This document shows, piece after piece, positions 1-6,831 of a stretch of 8,141 nt of DNA; the first letter of the stretch is position 1; every line of letters starts with the position of its first letter. The notes under the pieces are model-generated. The model did no database searches and was not told the DNA's origin. It worked only from the letters and a program-made list of their open reading frames with translations. The stretch is from positions 1 through 8,141 of the forward strand of contig JAKBAC010000148.1 in the NCBI GenBank assembly GCA_021809365.1. The letters run 5' to 3'. This DNA is from Planctomycetota bacterium. Its GTDB lineage: Bacteria > Planctomycetota > Phycisphaerae > WQYP01. The position numbers and the translations under genes are program-made.

Positions 1-51
1 GCGGAATGGGCGCGAGCATCGTAGTTTCTTTGTGTGCATAGCGATCCTCAT
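1..51 (-). CDS. Possible 5' end of a divergent gene running off the left edge
   Basis: A minus-strand frame is open from an ATG at 51-49 to the window edge. A second in-frame ATG lies at 39-37 and is preceded by AGGA at 48-45 with a 5-nt spacer, which is a plausible ribosome binding site. From the first ATG it reads MRIAMHTKKLRCSRPFR, basic as a bacterial N-terminus often is. A perfect TTGACA hexamer lies upstream at 96-91, but no good -10 follows at the usual distance. Only 17 codons are visible, so no function can be given. It may be chance. Confidence 0.22.
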   Translation of the reverse strand, partial: MRIAMHTKKLRCSRPFR

Positions 52-90
52 GGCTGAGACGGAGCCATTGATGCAGGCATGTTATTCATT

Positions 91-108
91 TGTCAAAGAA
101 CATTGTTC
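91..108 (-). promoter_or_regulatory. Consensus -35 box next to a perfect palindrome
   Basis: TGTCAA at 91-96 reads TTGACA on the minus strand, a perfect sigma-70 -35 box. Two bases away is the 11-bp palindrome GAACATTGTTC (98-108), which could be an operator. It resembles a LexA box (GAAC-N4-GTTC) but has a 3-nt centre instead of 4, so that identity is doubtful. The best -10 at 16-18 nt spacing (CATCAA or ATCAAT, around 67-73) is poor. A second inverted repeat, GTTCAG/CTGAAC, overlaps it at 105-121. Confidence 0.25.
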
Positions 109-198
109 AGCAGGTCTGAACTATTCATCGGGAAGGCTATAGGGTGGCAGTGAGAGGGATAATGCGCAGCAGCGCTAAAACGTTAAGGCTTTGGCCCC

Positions 199-230
199 GA
201 GGGATCTGGCAGAATCTGTCACAGGCCCTC
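199..230. other. Stem-loop in the intergenic region before the ABC-F gene
   Basis: GAGGG (199-203) can pair with CCCTC (226-230). Inside, TGGCAG (207-212) pairs with CTGTCA (216-221) through one G-U pair and a 3-nt loop, with a small internal loop between the two stems. There is no T-run on either side, so it is not a classical intrinsic terminator. It lies upstream of the candidate ABC-F promoter. Its role is unknown. Confidence 0.25.
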
Positions 231-236
231 ACCGCG

Positions 237-284
237 TTGCCATGTACGTTTCCATAAACATTATCTTAAAAATTCCGGTATACT
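237..284 (+). promoter_or_regulatory. Candidate promoter of the ABC-F gene
   Basis: TATACT at 279-284 matches the sigma-70 -10 consensus at 5 of 6 positions and would start transcription near 291. The -35 at standard spacing is weak (AAACAT at 256-261). An alternative pair is TTGCCA (237-242) with CATTAT (259-264) at 16-nt spacing. The stretch 245-275 is AT-rich compared with its surroundings, as is usual for promoters. The first choice would give a leader of about 87 nt before the start codon. Confidence 0.35.
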
Positions 285-289
285 GAATC

Positions 290-338
290 GGTCGGTCCAA
301 TGAATGGATTGCAGCCCCAATGATTACTCGGACCGGCT
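290..338 (+). promoter_or_regulatory. Foldable 5' leader with a 7-codon reading frame, possible attenuator
   Basis: CGGTCC (293-298) pairs with GGACCG (330-335). The stem extends to about 9 bp (290-298 with 330-338) when two G-U pairs are allowed. Inside it a smaller hairpin pairs ATTG (308-311) with CAAT (318-321). The loop region contains a complete short frame, ATG at 300-302 to TGA at 321-323, reading MNGLQPQ. A T-rich stretch (TCTTTGGTTTT, 345-355) follows. ABC-F antibiotic-resistance genes are often controlled by ribosome-mediated attenuation through short leader peptides and alternative hairpins, so this arrangement is suggestive. The short frame has no clear Shine-Dalgarno sequence, which weakens the case. 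Confidence 0.3.
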
Positions 339-377
339 CCGAAGTCTTTGGTTTTACGAAAAAGAGGTCGCTCGTTT

Positions 378-2339
378 ATGTCGCTTTTGTCCGTTAAAAA
401 TATCAGCAAAGCCTATGGAATCAGCCATGTGCTGGAAAATATCACGTTGGATGTGCAACCGGGAGAACGCATCGGCTTAATTGGTCCCAATGGCGCTGGT
501 AAATCCACACTGGTGAAAATCATCGCCGGTGTGGAAGAGCCGGATCATGGCACTTCCACTCTCTCCGGCGACGCGACCATGAGCTACGCCGCGCAGCAGC
601 CGCGATTGGAACTGGCCCAAACCGTTCGCCAACAGGTGCATCTGGTCTTTGACCATGTGCGGGAAATTGAGCGACAACTGCAACTCGCCGCCGAAGAACT
701 GGCCCGTGACCCCAATGGCCCCCAGCATGACGCGGCGCTGCAACGCTACGATCACCTCCAGCACCAGTTCCAGCATCTCGAAGGATGGGATATTGAACGC
801 CGCGTGCAGATGGTTCTTGAGCAACTCGGGTTTACCGATGGTGAAATGGATCAGCCGGTGGGCAATCTGTCCGGTGGCCAGAAATCCCGCATTCAGCTTG
901 CCCGTATGTTGCTGGAAGGCGCGGATTTATTACTGCTCGATGAGCCGACCAATCATTTGGATATTCCGATGTTGACTTGGCTGGAAAGCACGCTTTCCAG
1001 CCTCGACGATACCGCCATGATCATCGTGAGCCATGACCGCTATTTTCTGGATCGCGTCGTCAACCGGGTCATTGATCTGCGATCCGCCGGTATTGAAGAA
1101 TATGTCGGCAATTATTCCGCGTATCTCATGCAGCGTGCAGAGCGCATGCTGGCTCAGCAGCGTGTTTATGACCAGCAGAAGGCGTACATCGCCAAGCAGG
1201 AGGAATACATCCGCCGCTTTTCAGCCGGACAACGGGCCATGCAGGCCCGGGGCCGTAAAACCCGGCTCGAACGATTTAAGAATGAAGGTGCGGTCGGCAA
1301 ACCGATTGGTGATTCCGCTCGCATGATCCTGAATCTGGAACTTGAAAATCCAAGCGGACTGCATGTGCTTAAATTGCGGGATGTCTCCAAAGCCTATGGG
1401 GACAAAATCCTCTTTGAGAATATTACGCTGGAACTTACACGCGGTGATCGGCTCGGCATCGTCGGCCCCAATGGCTCCGGTAAAAGCACACTGCTCAATA
1501 TCCTCGCGGGAAAGCAACCCGCCGACGCCGGTGAAATTGCCTGGGGCCATGGCACAACGGTGCAATACTTCCAGCAGGAACATCAGGATTTGAATCCAGC
1601 CCATACCATCATGGAGGAAATTCACAGCGTCAAACCTGTTACGCCGCCCCAGGACATTCGGGAACTGGCCGCCCTGTTCTTATTCTCCGGCGATGATATT
1701 TTCAAGAAAATCGGAACCCTTTCCGGAGGAGAAAAGGCCCGTGTTGCCATGGCCAAAATGCTGCTCAAACCCGCCAATGTCATTCTCATGGACGAACCGA
1801 CCAATCATCTGGACATGAATACGTGCGAAGTTGTTGAAGCGGCGCTGGAGAGCTATGACGGCACACTGATCGTCGTTTCCCATGACCGCTATTTTTTGGA
1901 ACATGTCTGCGACCGTGTTTTGGCAATGGAACCCGATGCAACATATCCCGGTGGATGGCGGCTGGTGGATGGCACCTTTGCGGATTACGTCGCCGATCGT
2001 GATAAACGCGCCCGCGCCAAAGCCGCTGCACTCAAAGCGGCGGTGGTCGCACCGGTAAAACCCGCTAAATCACCCCACATCGCAAAGGCCCCGTCCGCCA
2101 AGGCATCCATTACCGCCAAACCAAAACTGCCCTGGCATCTGGAGAAACTTTCCGCCGGAGAACTGGAGAAAATGATTCAAGCCAAAGAGCAGGAGTTGCG
2201 GCAAATGGAGACCCAATTCGGCGATCCCGCCATCGCCGCCGTCCCGGAGAAACTTAAAAAGCACCAGTTGGCTTACCAGAAACTGCAAAATCAAATCGCC
2301 GAAACCATGACTGCCTGGGAAGTTAAAGCGTCACCGTAA
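378..2339 (+). CDS. ABC-F family ATPase (Uup/YdiF-like), soluble twin-ABC protein
   Basis: This 653-residue protein has two ABC ATPase domains in one chain and no membrane segments, the hallmark of ABC-F proteins, which bind the ribosomal E site and act on stalled or antibiotic-blocked translation. Domain 1 has Walker A GPNGAGKST (36-44), signature LSGGQ (164-168) and Walker B LLLLDEPTNHLD (184-195, catalytic E189). Domain 2 has GPNGSGKST (363-371), LSGGE (448-452) and VILMDEPTNHLD (468-479, E473). All catalytic residues are intact. A helical insertion lies in domain 1 before the signature, and the interdomain linker around 255-310 is charged and arginine-rich, as in the tRNA-interacting linker of the family. 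A Lys/Ala/Pro-rich spacer and a terminal coiled coil (about 590-650) follow, as in Uup. ATG at 378 is chosen because AAGAGGT precedes it by about 10 nt; a TTG at 348 in frame is less likely. The sequence does not separate a housekeeping factor from a resistance factor. Confidence 0.93.
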   Translation: MSLLSVKNISKAYGISHVLENITLDVQPGERIGLIGPNGAGKSTLVKIIAGVEEPDHGTSTLSGDATMSYAAQQPRLELAQTVRQQVHLVFDHVREIERQLQLAAEELARDPNGPQHDAALQRYDHLQHQFQHLEGWDIERRVQMVLEQLGFTDGEMDQPVGNLSGGQKSRIQLARMLLEGADLLLLDEPTNHLDIPMLTWLESTLSSLDDTAMIIVSHDRYFLDRVVNRVIDLRSAGIEEYVGNYSAYLMQRAERMLAQQRVYDQQKAYIAKQEEYIRRFSAGQRAMQARGRKTRLERFKNEGAVGKPIGDSARMILNLELENPSGLHVLKLRDVSKAYGDKILFENITLELTRGDRLGIVGPNGSGKSTLLNILAGKQPADAGEIAWGHGTTVQYFQQEHQDLNPAHTIMEEIHSVKPVTPPQDIRELAALFLFSGDDIFKKIGTLSGGEKARVAMAKMLLKPANVILMDEPTNHLDMNTCEVVEAALESYDGTLIVVSHDRYFLEHVCDRVLAMEPDATYPGGWRLVDGTFADYVADRDKRARAKAAALKAAVVAPVKPAKSPHIAKAPSAKASITAKPKLPWHLEKLSAGELEKMIQAKEQELRQMETQFGDPAIAAVPEKLKKHQLAYQKLQNQIAETMTAWEVKASP

Positions 2340-2346
2340 GGCATAA

Positions 2347-4170
2347 TTATCGCGCTTTCCGGGATTTAGGCTCCGGCGCGATGGCGACGCGGTCAAATTC
2401 CAGCAGCGTACCTTTATCCCGCTCGAATTGAACCATATCGATATCATAAGCGGTCAGTGCCTTGGCCTGAGCAATTTGCCCCTGTGCCAGGTCCTGTTGA
2501 GCATTAAGCTCCAGTTGCAGAAAAGTTGGGTTCAACGCCTTACCGGAAAGCGCCTGCACCTCCAGGCCGCGGAGCACCGCGGAAGCGGACTCTCTGCGGT
2601 GCCGGGCCGCGCGAATCTGTCGCCAGTCGGCGGTAAGATTCACCAGATCGCTGGCGATATCGCGGGCGATGTTTTGGGCATCTTTGAGCATCTGTGTCAG
2701 CGCCTGCCGGCGCAACAGTTGGCGGCGGTACAGCTGCGCTCGGGCGGCACGATTGCCGATGGGAATCTCCAAACTAATTCCTACACTGAAACCAACATGC
2801 GGATCGGAAATGGCGCGATTAAACCCGCCGGGAAAACTGCCATCCGGTGCCAGCCCCGCGGAATCCGTGGCGGCAATCAAATCGGCTTTAGGCAGCAGAG
2901 CAGTTTCGGCGACACTGCGGCGAATGCCCGCCTTTTCCACCGCCATGCGATCCCGCCGCATAATGCCGCGCTGCTGAAGGGCTGTGGCAATATCCTGATC
3001 CAAGTCAAACGCAAACGGAACGGCTGTTGGCTTGCTGGCTGGAATGATATTGGGGCCGGGGCCAACTGGAATGGCAGGATCATTTAACAGCGCTTTAAGT
3101 GCTTCTGAAAGATCACCCACCTGTCGCTGCGCAGAAGCCACATTGAATTGCGCAAGAGCCACAGCGGCGCGAGCCTGATTCATCTGCACGGAATCCACAT
3201 CCATGTGAAGGCGGTTTTTGAGACGTTGAAGTGTCTTTTTTGCGTGCCGCACGAGCTGACGTTGAAAGCGCAAATCGGCGGACGCCTGGGCCAGTTGCAA
3301 ATATGTACTTTCAACATGGGCAACAATTTTGATCACCTCCGCGCGGAACTGCGACAGCGCGATCTGCTGATTGCGACGCGCAATATAAATGTCGGCGTTG
3401 TTGACCGCCGGACCGAAGCCCCTCAATAAAGGCTGCTTAAGCTCAATGCCAATATCAGCGGTGTGCGATGGGTTGATGTCCGGCGGCAAGCTTGATGAAC
3501 TCTGGAAATCCTGATAATTATCCGAACCCGTCAGCGATACCGTACCCCCTGTGGAAAGTAATTTTTTCACCCCCACCTGTGAATTAACCTGATCTTCCGT
3601 ATTAATGCCAATGGGACTCGGTGGCCCGAGTGTTTCAGGAAATGGTGTTGGCTGATCCAGATGCTGGTATTGAATACCACTGACGAACGTCGGATCAAAC
3701 GCGGCCTGCGCGGCGACGACTTCGGCCTCCGAAATCGCCGGCGTGTAGGACTGAATTTTGATGGAAAGATTATGCCGCATGGCGTCGGCAATGGCTTGTT
3801 GAAGCGTCATGCGCATCGAACCCATGGCTTTCACCGCGCCATCAACACGGCTGGGCGCTGCGCCCGCGGGTGCAATAGCGCCGGATGGGGCGGAAAATTC
3901 CATGGTCGCATGAGGATGCCCGGGCACCATTTCATGTACGCCCTGATCCACCGGCATCACTGACGAATGCGTTAACAGTTGACCATTGGATAAATCATGT
4001 GACAGAATGCTATCGGCAAAACTCGCTCCGGACGGTTCACCGCCGGTTGAAGCAAAGGGGGAGCTACATGCCGGGATTGCCACGCACACCGCCACAGCCG
4101 CGGCCAGCACCATGCCACGTCTGATCGTACAACGCCGTTTTGGCTCCCCTTCGTGATGGTCAATAAGCAT
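2347..4170 (-). CDS. TolC-family outer-membrane efflux/secretion protein, probable lipoprotein
   Basis: This 607-residue protein would form the trimeric outer-membrane duct of a tripartite export machine. The N-terminus is basic, then hydrophobic, ending in VAIPAC, a near-lipobox that would lipidate Cys35; the following Ser-Ser suits outer-membrane sorting. A linker of about 85 residues rich in Ser, Gly, Ala and Pro follows. The first outer-membrane-efflux repeat opens with MTLQQAIADAMRHNLSI (from 121), the family's usual first helix, and includes KQPLLRGFG (245-253), a motif common in one TolC subfamily. The second repeat starts near D389 (DLDQDIATAL) and contains long Ala/Gln-rich helices. 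The protein is longer than E. coli TolC (471 residues mature), mainly through the linker and a basic tail. ATG at 4170 is chosen over an in-frame TTG at 4179. It is the last gene of the probable operon, 13 nt after the GAF-adaptor gene. Confidence 0.9.
   Translation of the reverse strand: MLIDHHEGEPKRRCTIRRGMVLAAAVAVCVAIPACSSPFASTGGEPSGASFADSILSHDLSNGQLLTHSSVMPVDQGVHEMVPGHPHATMEFSAPSGAIAPAGAAPSRVDGAVKAMGSMRMTLQQAIADAMRHNLSIKIQSYTPAISEAEVVAAQAAFDPTFVSGIQYQHLDQPTPFPETLGPPSPIGINTEDQVNSQVGVKKLLSTGGTVSLTGSDNYQDFQSSSSLPPDINPSHTADIGIELKQPLLRGFGPAVNNADIYIARRNQQIALSQFRAEVIKIVAHVESTYLQLAQASADLRFQRQLVRHAKKTLQRLKNRLHMDVDSVQMNQARAAVALAQFNVASAQRQVGDLSEALKALLNDPAIPVGPGPNIIPASKPTAVPFAFDLDQDIATALQQRGIMRRDRMAVEKAGIRRSVAETALLPKADLIAATDSAGLAPDGSFPGGFNRAISDPHVGFSVGISLEIPIGNRAARAQLYRRQLLRRQALTQMLKDAQNIARDIASDLVNLTADWRQIRAARHRRESASAVLRGLEVQALSGKALNPTFLQLELNAQQDLAQGQIAQAKALTAYDIDMVQFERDKGTLLEFDRVAIAPEPKSRKAR
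2349..2382. terminator. Hairpin at the convergent gene junction, possible bidirectional terminator
   Basis: ATCGCGC (2349-2355) and GCGCGAT (2376-2382) form a perfect 7-bp inverted repeat. It starts about 10 nt after the ABC-F stop and overlaps the last codons of the TolC-like gene. No U-tract follows in either direction, so it does not fit a standard intrinsic terminator. It is still the only strong hairpin near the two convergent stops, which are only 7 bp apart (2340-2346). Confidence 0.25.
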
Positions 4171-4183
4171 AGTATTCAAAATC

Positions 4184-5644
4184 TCACAGCCAGAGTTTCA
4201 TGCGAAGCCAGTTAATCAAGCCGCGCGTCCATATCCACACGTACCGACGCCGCCCCGCATTGATGCGGGCGGTACCCTGCATTCCCGGGCGAAACCATGT
4301 CGGCGGTTTAACCAACGTTGCGCGCACGTCAAATACGTTGTGTTTATGGTGTACGATTGCCAGAGGATCAATGCGCACAACTTTAAACGGAACCTTCAGA
4401 CCGGGATAGGAGGCTGTAACCAGTTTGCCTGTCTGGCCGGGATGAACATACAGAATATCGGAATCTGAAACGCGAATGCGCGTGAGCAGTGGCGTCAACG
4501 GAGCCACCTTAAAGAGCACCTGTCCAATCTTAACCGGCTCGCCAATACGACGTTGCAAGCGCCCCGTAAGCACGACCCCGCTGATGGGCGACCGAATTGC
4601 GGCAATTCGGATGCGGCGGCTTAAGAGCCTGATTGACGCCTCCGCGGACGTTACGCCGTCATCGGCAATCTGAACATCGGCAAACTTGCCCCGGCTCTGG
4701 GCAATGTCGGCCTGTTTACGGTAAGTTGCCAATTTGGCCTGTGCGGCGGCAAGCTGGTCGCGCAATTTCGCCGTGTGCAATGTGGCCAGAATGGTCTTAT
4801 CGGCGATCACCTTGTCGCCGGGCCGAACCAAAACAGATTTGATGTAGCCATTGAACGGCGCGATGACCACGGCTTGCCGGCGCGGCTCAAGCGTGAACGA
4901 CGCACTGACGTGAAATGTTCCATCGGCAAAACATACCCAAGCCAAAAAGGCCGCTATGGCCACAGCGGCGAGTTTCATCCACGTATGGCTCGGCCCCAGG
5001 GCCTTGGCCAGGCCACGTCGCCACGTCGCAACCCATCGAGCGCCAAACCATCGATCATGTTCATGGAGATCAATGAGCCTTGGAGATACCAGATCGGTGG
5101 TCAATCGGAGTGATTCCACCTCCCCGGACGTCAGTTGCCGCTCCCGCGGAAATTCCAGCAACAGCACACCCACCGCGCCGGCGCGGCGGATCGGCAACGC
5201 GCAAATCACATGGCGGTCATCCGTATCAGCAAGTTTGGTTGCGCAGCGGTTGATGAAGGAGGCTTCAGGCGACGCGGGTGCGAGTATCTCACAATCCTGA
5301 TCCAGACACTCCTCCATCGCCGCTTCAATGCTCTGCACCAATTGCATTTTTCTAAGAATTTTCTCGGTCTGGCTCATCGCCAGAAGACGCACCGTGCGAC
5401 CGCGCAAAAATCCGATGCACACGCGCGAAGCCTGCCATTGCGCGGCCAACTTATTGCAGACAGCCATGGCCAGAGCGATGAAACGTTCGCAGCCGGCGGT
5501 ATCCGCAATTAGCTCGGTAATATGCCGCAGATGATCCACCTCGGCCTGCTTTTTGTCGATTTGGTGCGTCATCTCATCCAGTGAGGCCTGCGCCAGCATA
5601 ACGTGCGTCGCGGTTGCGGGACTTGCGCTGGTTCGGATGTCCAT
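4184..5644 (-). CDS. Membrane-anchored HlyD-type adaptor with N-terminal GAF-like domain
   Basis: This 486-residue protein joins a probable sensor to an export adaptor. Residues 17-40 are a short coiled coil. Residues about 40-200 look like a GAF domain: an alpha/beta pattern starting LRHITELIADTAGCERF and ending in a strand (HVICALPIRRAGAVGVLLLEF) that is typical of the fold. A basic stretch (ATWRRGLAK) precedes one transmembrane helix at 223-240, so the GAF part should be cytoplasmic and the rest periplasmic. The biotinyl-lipoyl halves lie at APFNGYIKSVLVRPGDK (from 262) and RSPISGVVL (from 351), joined by a short helical hairpin, then a beta-barrel domain. The tail is tryptophan-rich (YVWIWTRGLINWLRMKLWL). 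AAGGAA at 5657-5652 lies 7 nt before the ATG, a good ribosome binding site. The GAF call is from fold pattern, not from catalytic residues, and its ligand is unknown. Confidence 0.85.
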   Translation of the reverse strand: MDIRTSASPATATHVMLAQASLDEMTHQIDKKQAEVDHLRHITELIADTAGCERFIALAMAVCNKLAAQWQASRVCIGFLRGRTVRLLAMSQTEKILRKMQLVQSIEAAMEECLDQDCEILAPASPEASFINRCATKLADTDDRHVICALPIRRAGAVGVLLLEFPRERQLTSGEVESLRLTTDLVSPRLIDLHEHDRWFGARWVATWRRGLAKALGPSHTWMKLAAVAIAAFLAWVCFADGTFHVSASFTLEPRRQAVVIAPFNGYIKSVLVRPGDKVIADKTILATLHTAKLRDQLAAAQAKLATYRKQADIAQSRGKFADVQIADDGVTSAEASIRLLSRRIRIAAIRSPISGVVLTGRLQRRIGEPVKIGQVLFKVAPLTPLLTRIRVSDSDILYVHPGQTGKLVTASYPGLKVPFKVVRIDPLAIVHHKHNVFDVRATLVKPPTWFRPGMQGTARINAGRRRYVWIWTRGLINWLRMKLWL

Positions 5645-5689
5645 GGTTCAATTCCTTATCCCGGATTCATGCCGGTCAGGCCAATGTAA

Positions 5690-6613
5690 TTATCGCGTAT
5701 CGCCATGATCGTGGGCGGATGCCGCTGCTCCCGCCATTGCGGAACTCTGTGCATATTGCGGTGTCTGCGCCGACAAAGCCAGACGGGATGAGAAAGAAAC
5801 CTCCACCTGGCGGCCTGCCGGCAGCTCCGATGGATTGGGCACCTTGACCCTCACCAGCAGTGTGCCACTGGCGGAATCGGCCACGCTGGCAATCAAGACG
5901 ATCTTTCCGATCATCGGCGCACTTCCGGAAAACCGGATAATTGCGGGTTGACCAAGTTTGAGGTGCATGGCCGCTAAAATAGGCACAGGGACGCGAACCT
6001 TCAACGGATTTATGCGGACCAGTTGAATTACTTTTTCAAATGCGTTGACGGACTGCCCGGCATGGGCAAAACGCGTTTCAACAATTCCGGCGAATGGGGC
6101 GCGAATTTCCCGGCGTCGGACCGCCAATTGAGCCAGCCGATATTGCAGTTGGTCATCATGGTGCTTCAGCTCCGCCAGGGAAAGGGATAATTGATCAATC
6201 GTTACTTTCAGACCGGCACGCTGTAATTCAAATTCCGTGGCCGCTTTTTCCTTGTACGCCCATTGGGTCCGCTTGTAATCAACCTGGTCATGCCGCAACT
6301 GCGCCTGTGATGCCTGAACCCGCAACGTACTCTCGGCGGCAAGCTCCGCAATGCGCATGAGCAATTCCTGCTTGAATGCATTTTCACACGCCAGCAACTG
6401 TCCGGCCTTTACGCGGGCACCTAGCCGCACCGGAGCTGCGGCAACAATGCCGGGCCGGGAGAACGCCAATGTAACACTCCGCCAAGGCTCAATAACCGCA
6501 GGATAGGAATCCGTGCGGGAAGATTTTGCCAAACACAATTGAGGACAACAAACGAACGCTAAAATGCTGACGGAGAGTAGCATTTTAGAAAACATTTGGC
6601 ATTTGGCTTGCAT
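5690..6613 (-). CDS. Periplasmic adaptor of HlyD/RND membrane-fusion type
   Basis: This 307-residue protein would bridge an inner-membrane component to the TolC-like duct. It begins with a signal peptide (MFSKMLLSVSILAFVCC, cleavage probably after Ala29); the cysteines near the cleavage site do not form a good lipobox. The first lipoyl half is about 53-77 (RPGIVAAAPVRLGARVKAG), a long helical hairpin runs from 78 to 168, the second lipoyl half starts at EIRAPFAGIVETR (169), and a beta-barrel follows to about 270. Near the hairpin tip, residues 115-133 (RTQWAYKEKAATEFELQRA) resemble the RLS motif by which such adaptors touch TolC, with Ala and Thr in place of Leu and Ser. The tail ends in SAHDHGDTR, perhaps weakly metal-binding. 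ATG at 6613 follows GGGA and gives a normal signal peptide; the in-frame ATG at 6655 would add 14 charged residues and lies inside an inverted repeat. It is the first gene of the operon. Confidence 0.88.
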   Translation of the reverse strand: MQAKCQMFSKMLLSVSILAFVCCPQLCLAKSSRTDSYPAVIEPWRSVTLAFSRPGIVAAAPVRLGARVKAGQLLACENAFKQELLMRIAELAAESTLRVQASQAQLRHDQVDYKRTQWAYKEKAATEFELQRAGLKVTIDQLSLSLAELKHHDDQLQYRLAQLAVRRREIRAPFAGIVETRFAHAGQSVNAFEKVIQLVRINPLKVRVPVPILAAMHLKLGQPAIIRFSGSAPMIGKIVLIASVADSASGTLLVRVKVPNPSELPAGRQVEVSFSSRLALSAQTPQYAQSSAMAGAAASAHDHGDTR

Positions 6614-6643
6614 ATATTGTTCCCGATGTTCGTTAATGGGATC

Positions 6644-6660
6644 GTTGAACTTCATTCAAC
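6644..6660. repeat. Short inverted repeat in the leader of the adaptor operon
   Basis: GTTGAA (6644-6649) and TTCAAC (6655-6660) are perfect 6-bp arms around a 5-nt spacer. The upstream candidate ATG of the adaptor gene (6655-6653) falls inside this element, one reason to prefer the downstream start at 6613. It could be an operator or a leader hairpin; its length is also compatible with chance. Confidence 0.25.
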
Positions 6661-6731
6661 CAGCGTATCGAAATAAGACTCAATTACGGCAATGGACTTT
6701 CAATCCGATACCGGAGTAGCCAACAGTGGAA

Positions 6732-6759
6732 ATTTTACCCAATCTGGGTGAATCCACAA
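6732..6759 (-). promoter_or_regulatory. Candidate promoter of the three-gene export operon
   Basis: On the minus strand TTGTGG (6759-6754) and TAAAAT (6737-6732) form a -35/-10 pair with 16-nt spacing. The -10 matches the consensus at 5 of 6 positions and the -35 at 3 of 6. Transcription would start near 6725, about 110 nt before the chosen start codon. The spacer holds a dyad, ACCCA-N3-TGGGT (6737-6749), which could bind a regulator. Confidence 0.35.
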
Positions 6760-6807
6760 CTCCCCAAGTGCGGATTAATTGAAGACAGAACCACCAAAAG
6801 GTTATTC

Positions 6808-6825
6808 ATATTGTTTTTACAATAT
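6808..6825. other. AT-rich hairpin downstream of the secreted-protein gene
   Basis: ATATTGT (6808-6814) and ACAATAT (6819-6825) are perfect 7-bp arms around TTTT. The hairpin lies about 110 nt beyond the stop of the secreted-protein gene and just past the larger GC-rich hairpin at 6832-6861. On the minus strand its loop is AAAA, so it does not act as a terminator U-tract for the stem before it. Confidence 0.35.
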
Positions 6826-6831
6826 CCCTTC

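Noticed and set aside
2..142. Plus-strand frame open from the left edge for 46 codons
   Set aside because: It has no recognisable motif and a Cys-rich chance-like composition; a short open stretch at an edge is weak evidence for a gene end.
378..2339. ABC-F gene as the missing ATPase of the export operon
   Set aside because: It has no transmembrane domain, is on the opposite strand, and its twin-ABC layout with DEPTNHLD motifs fits translation factors, not transporters.
2428..3087. 219-codon plus-strand frame inside the TolC-like gene
   Set aside because: It is antisense to a clearly recognisable outer-membrane factor and has no domain of its own; long antisense frames are expected from its codon use.
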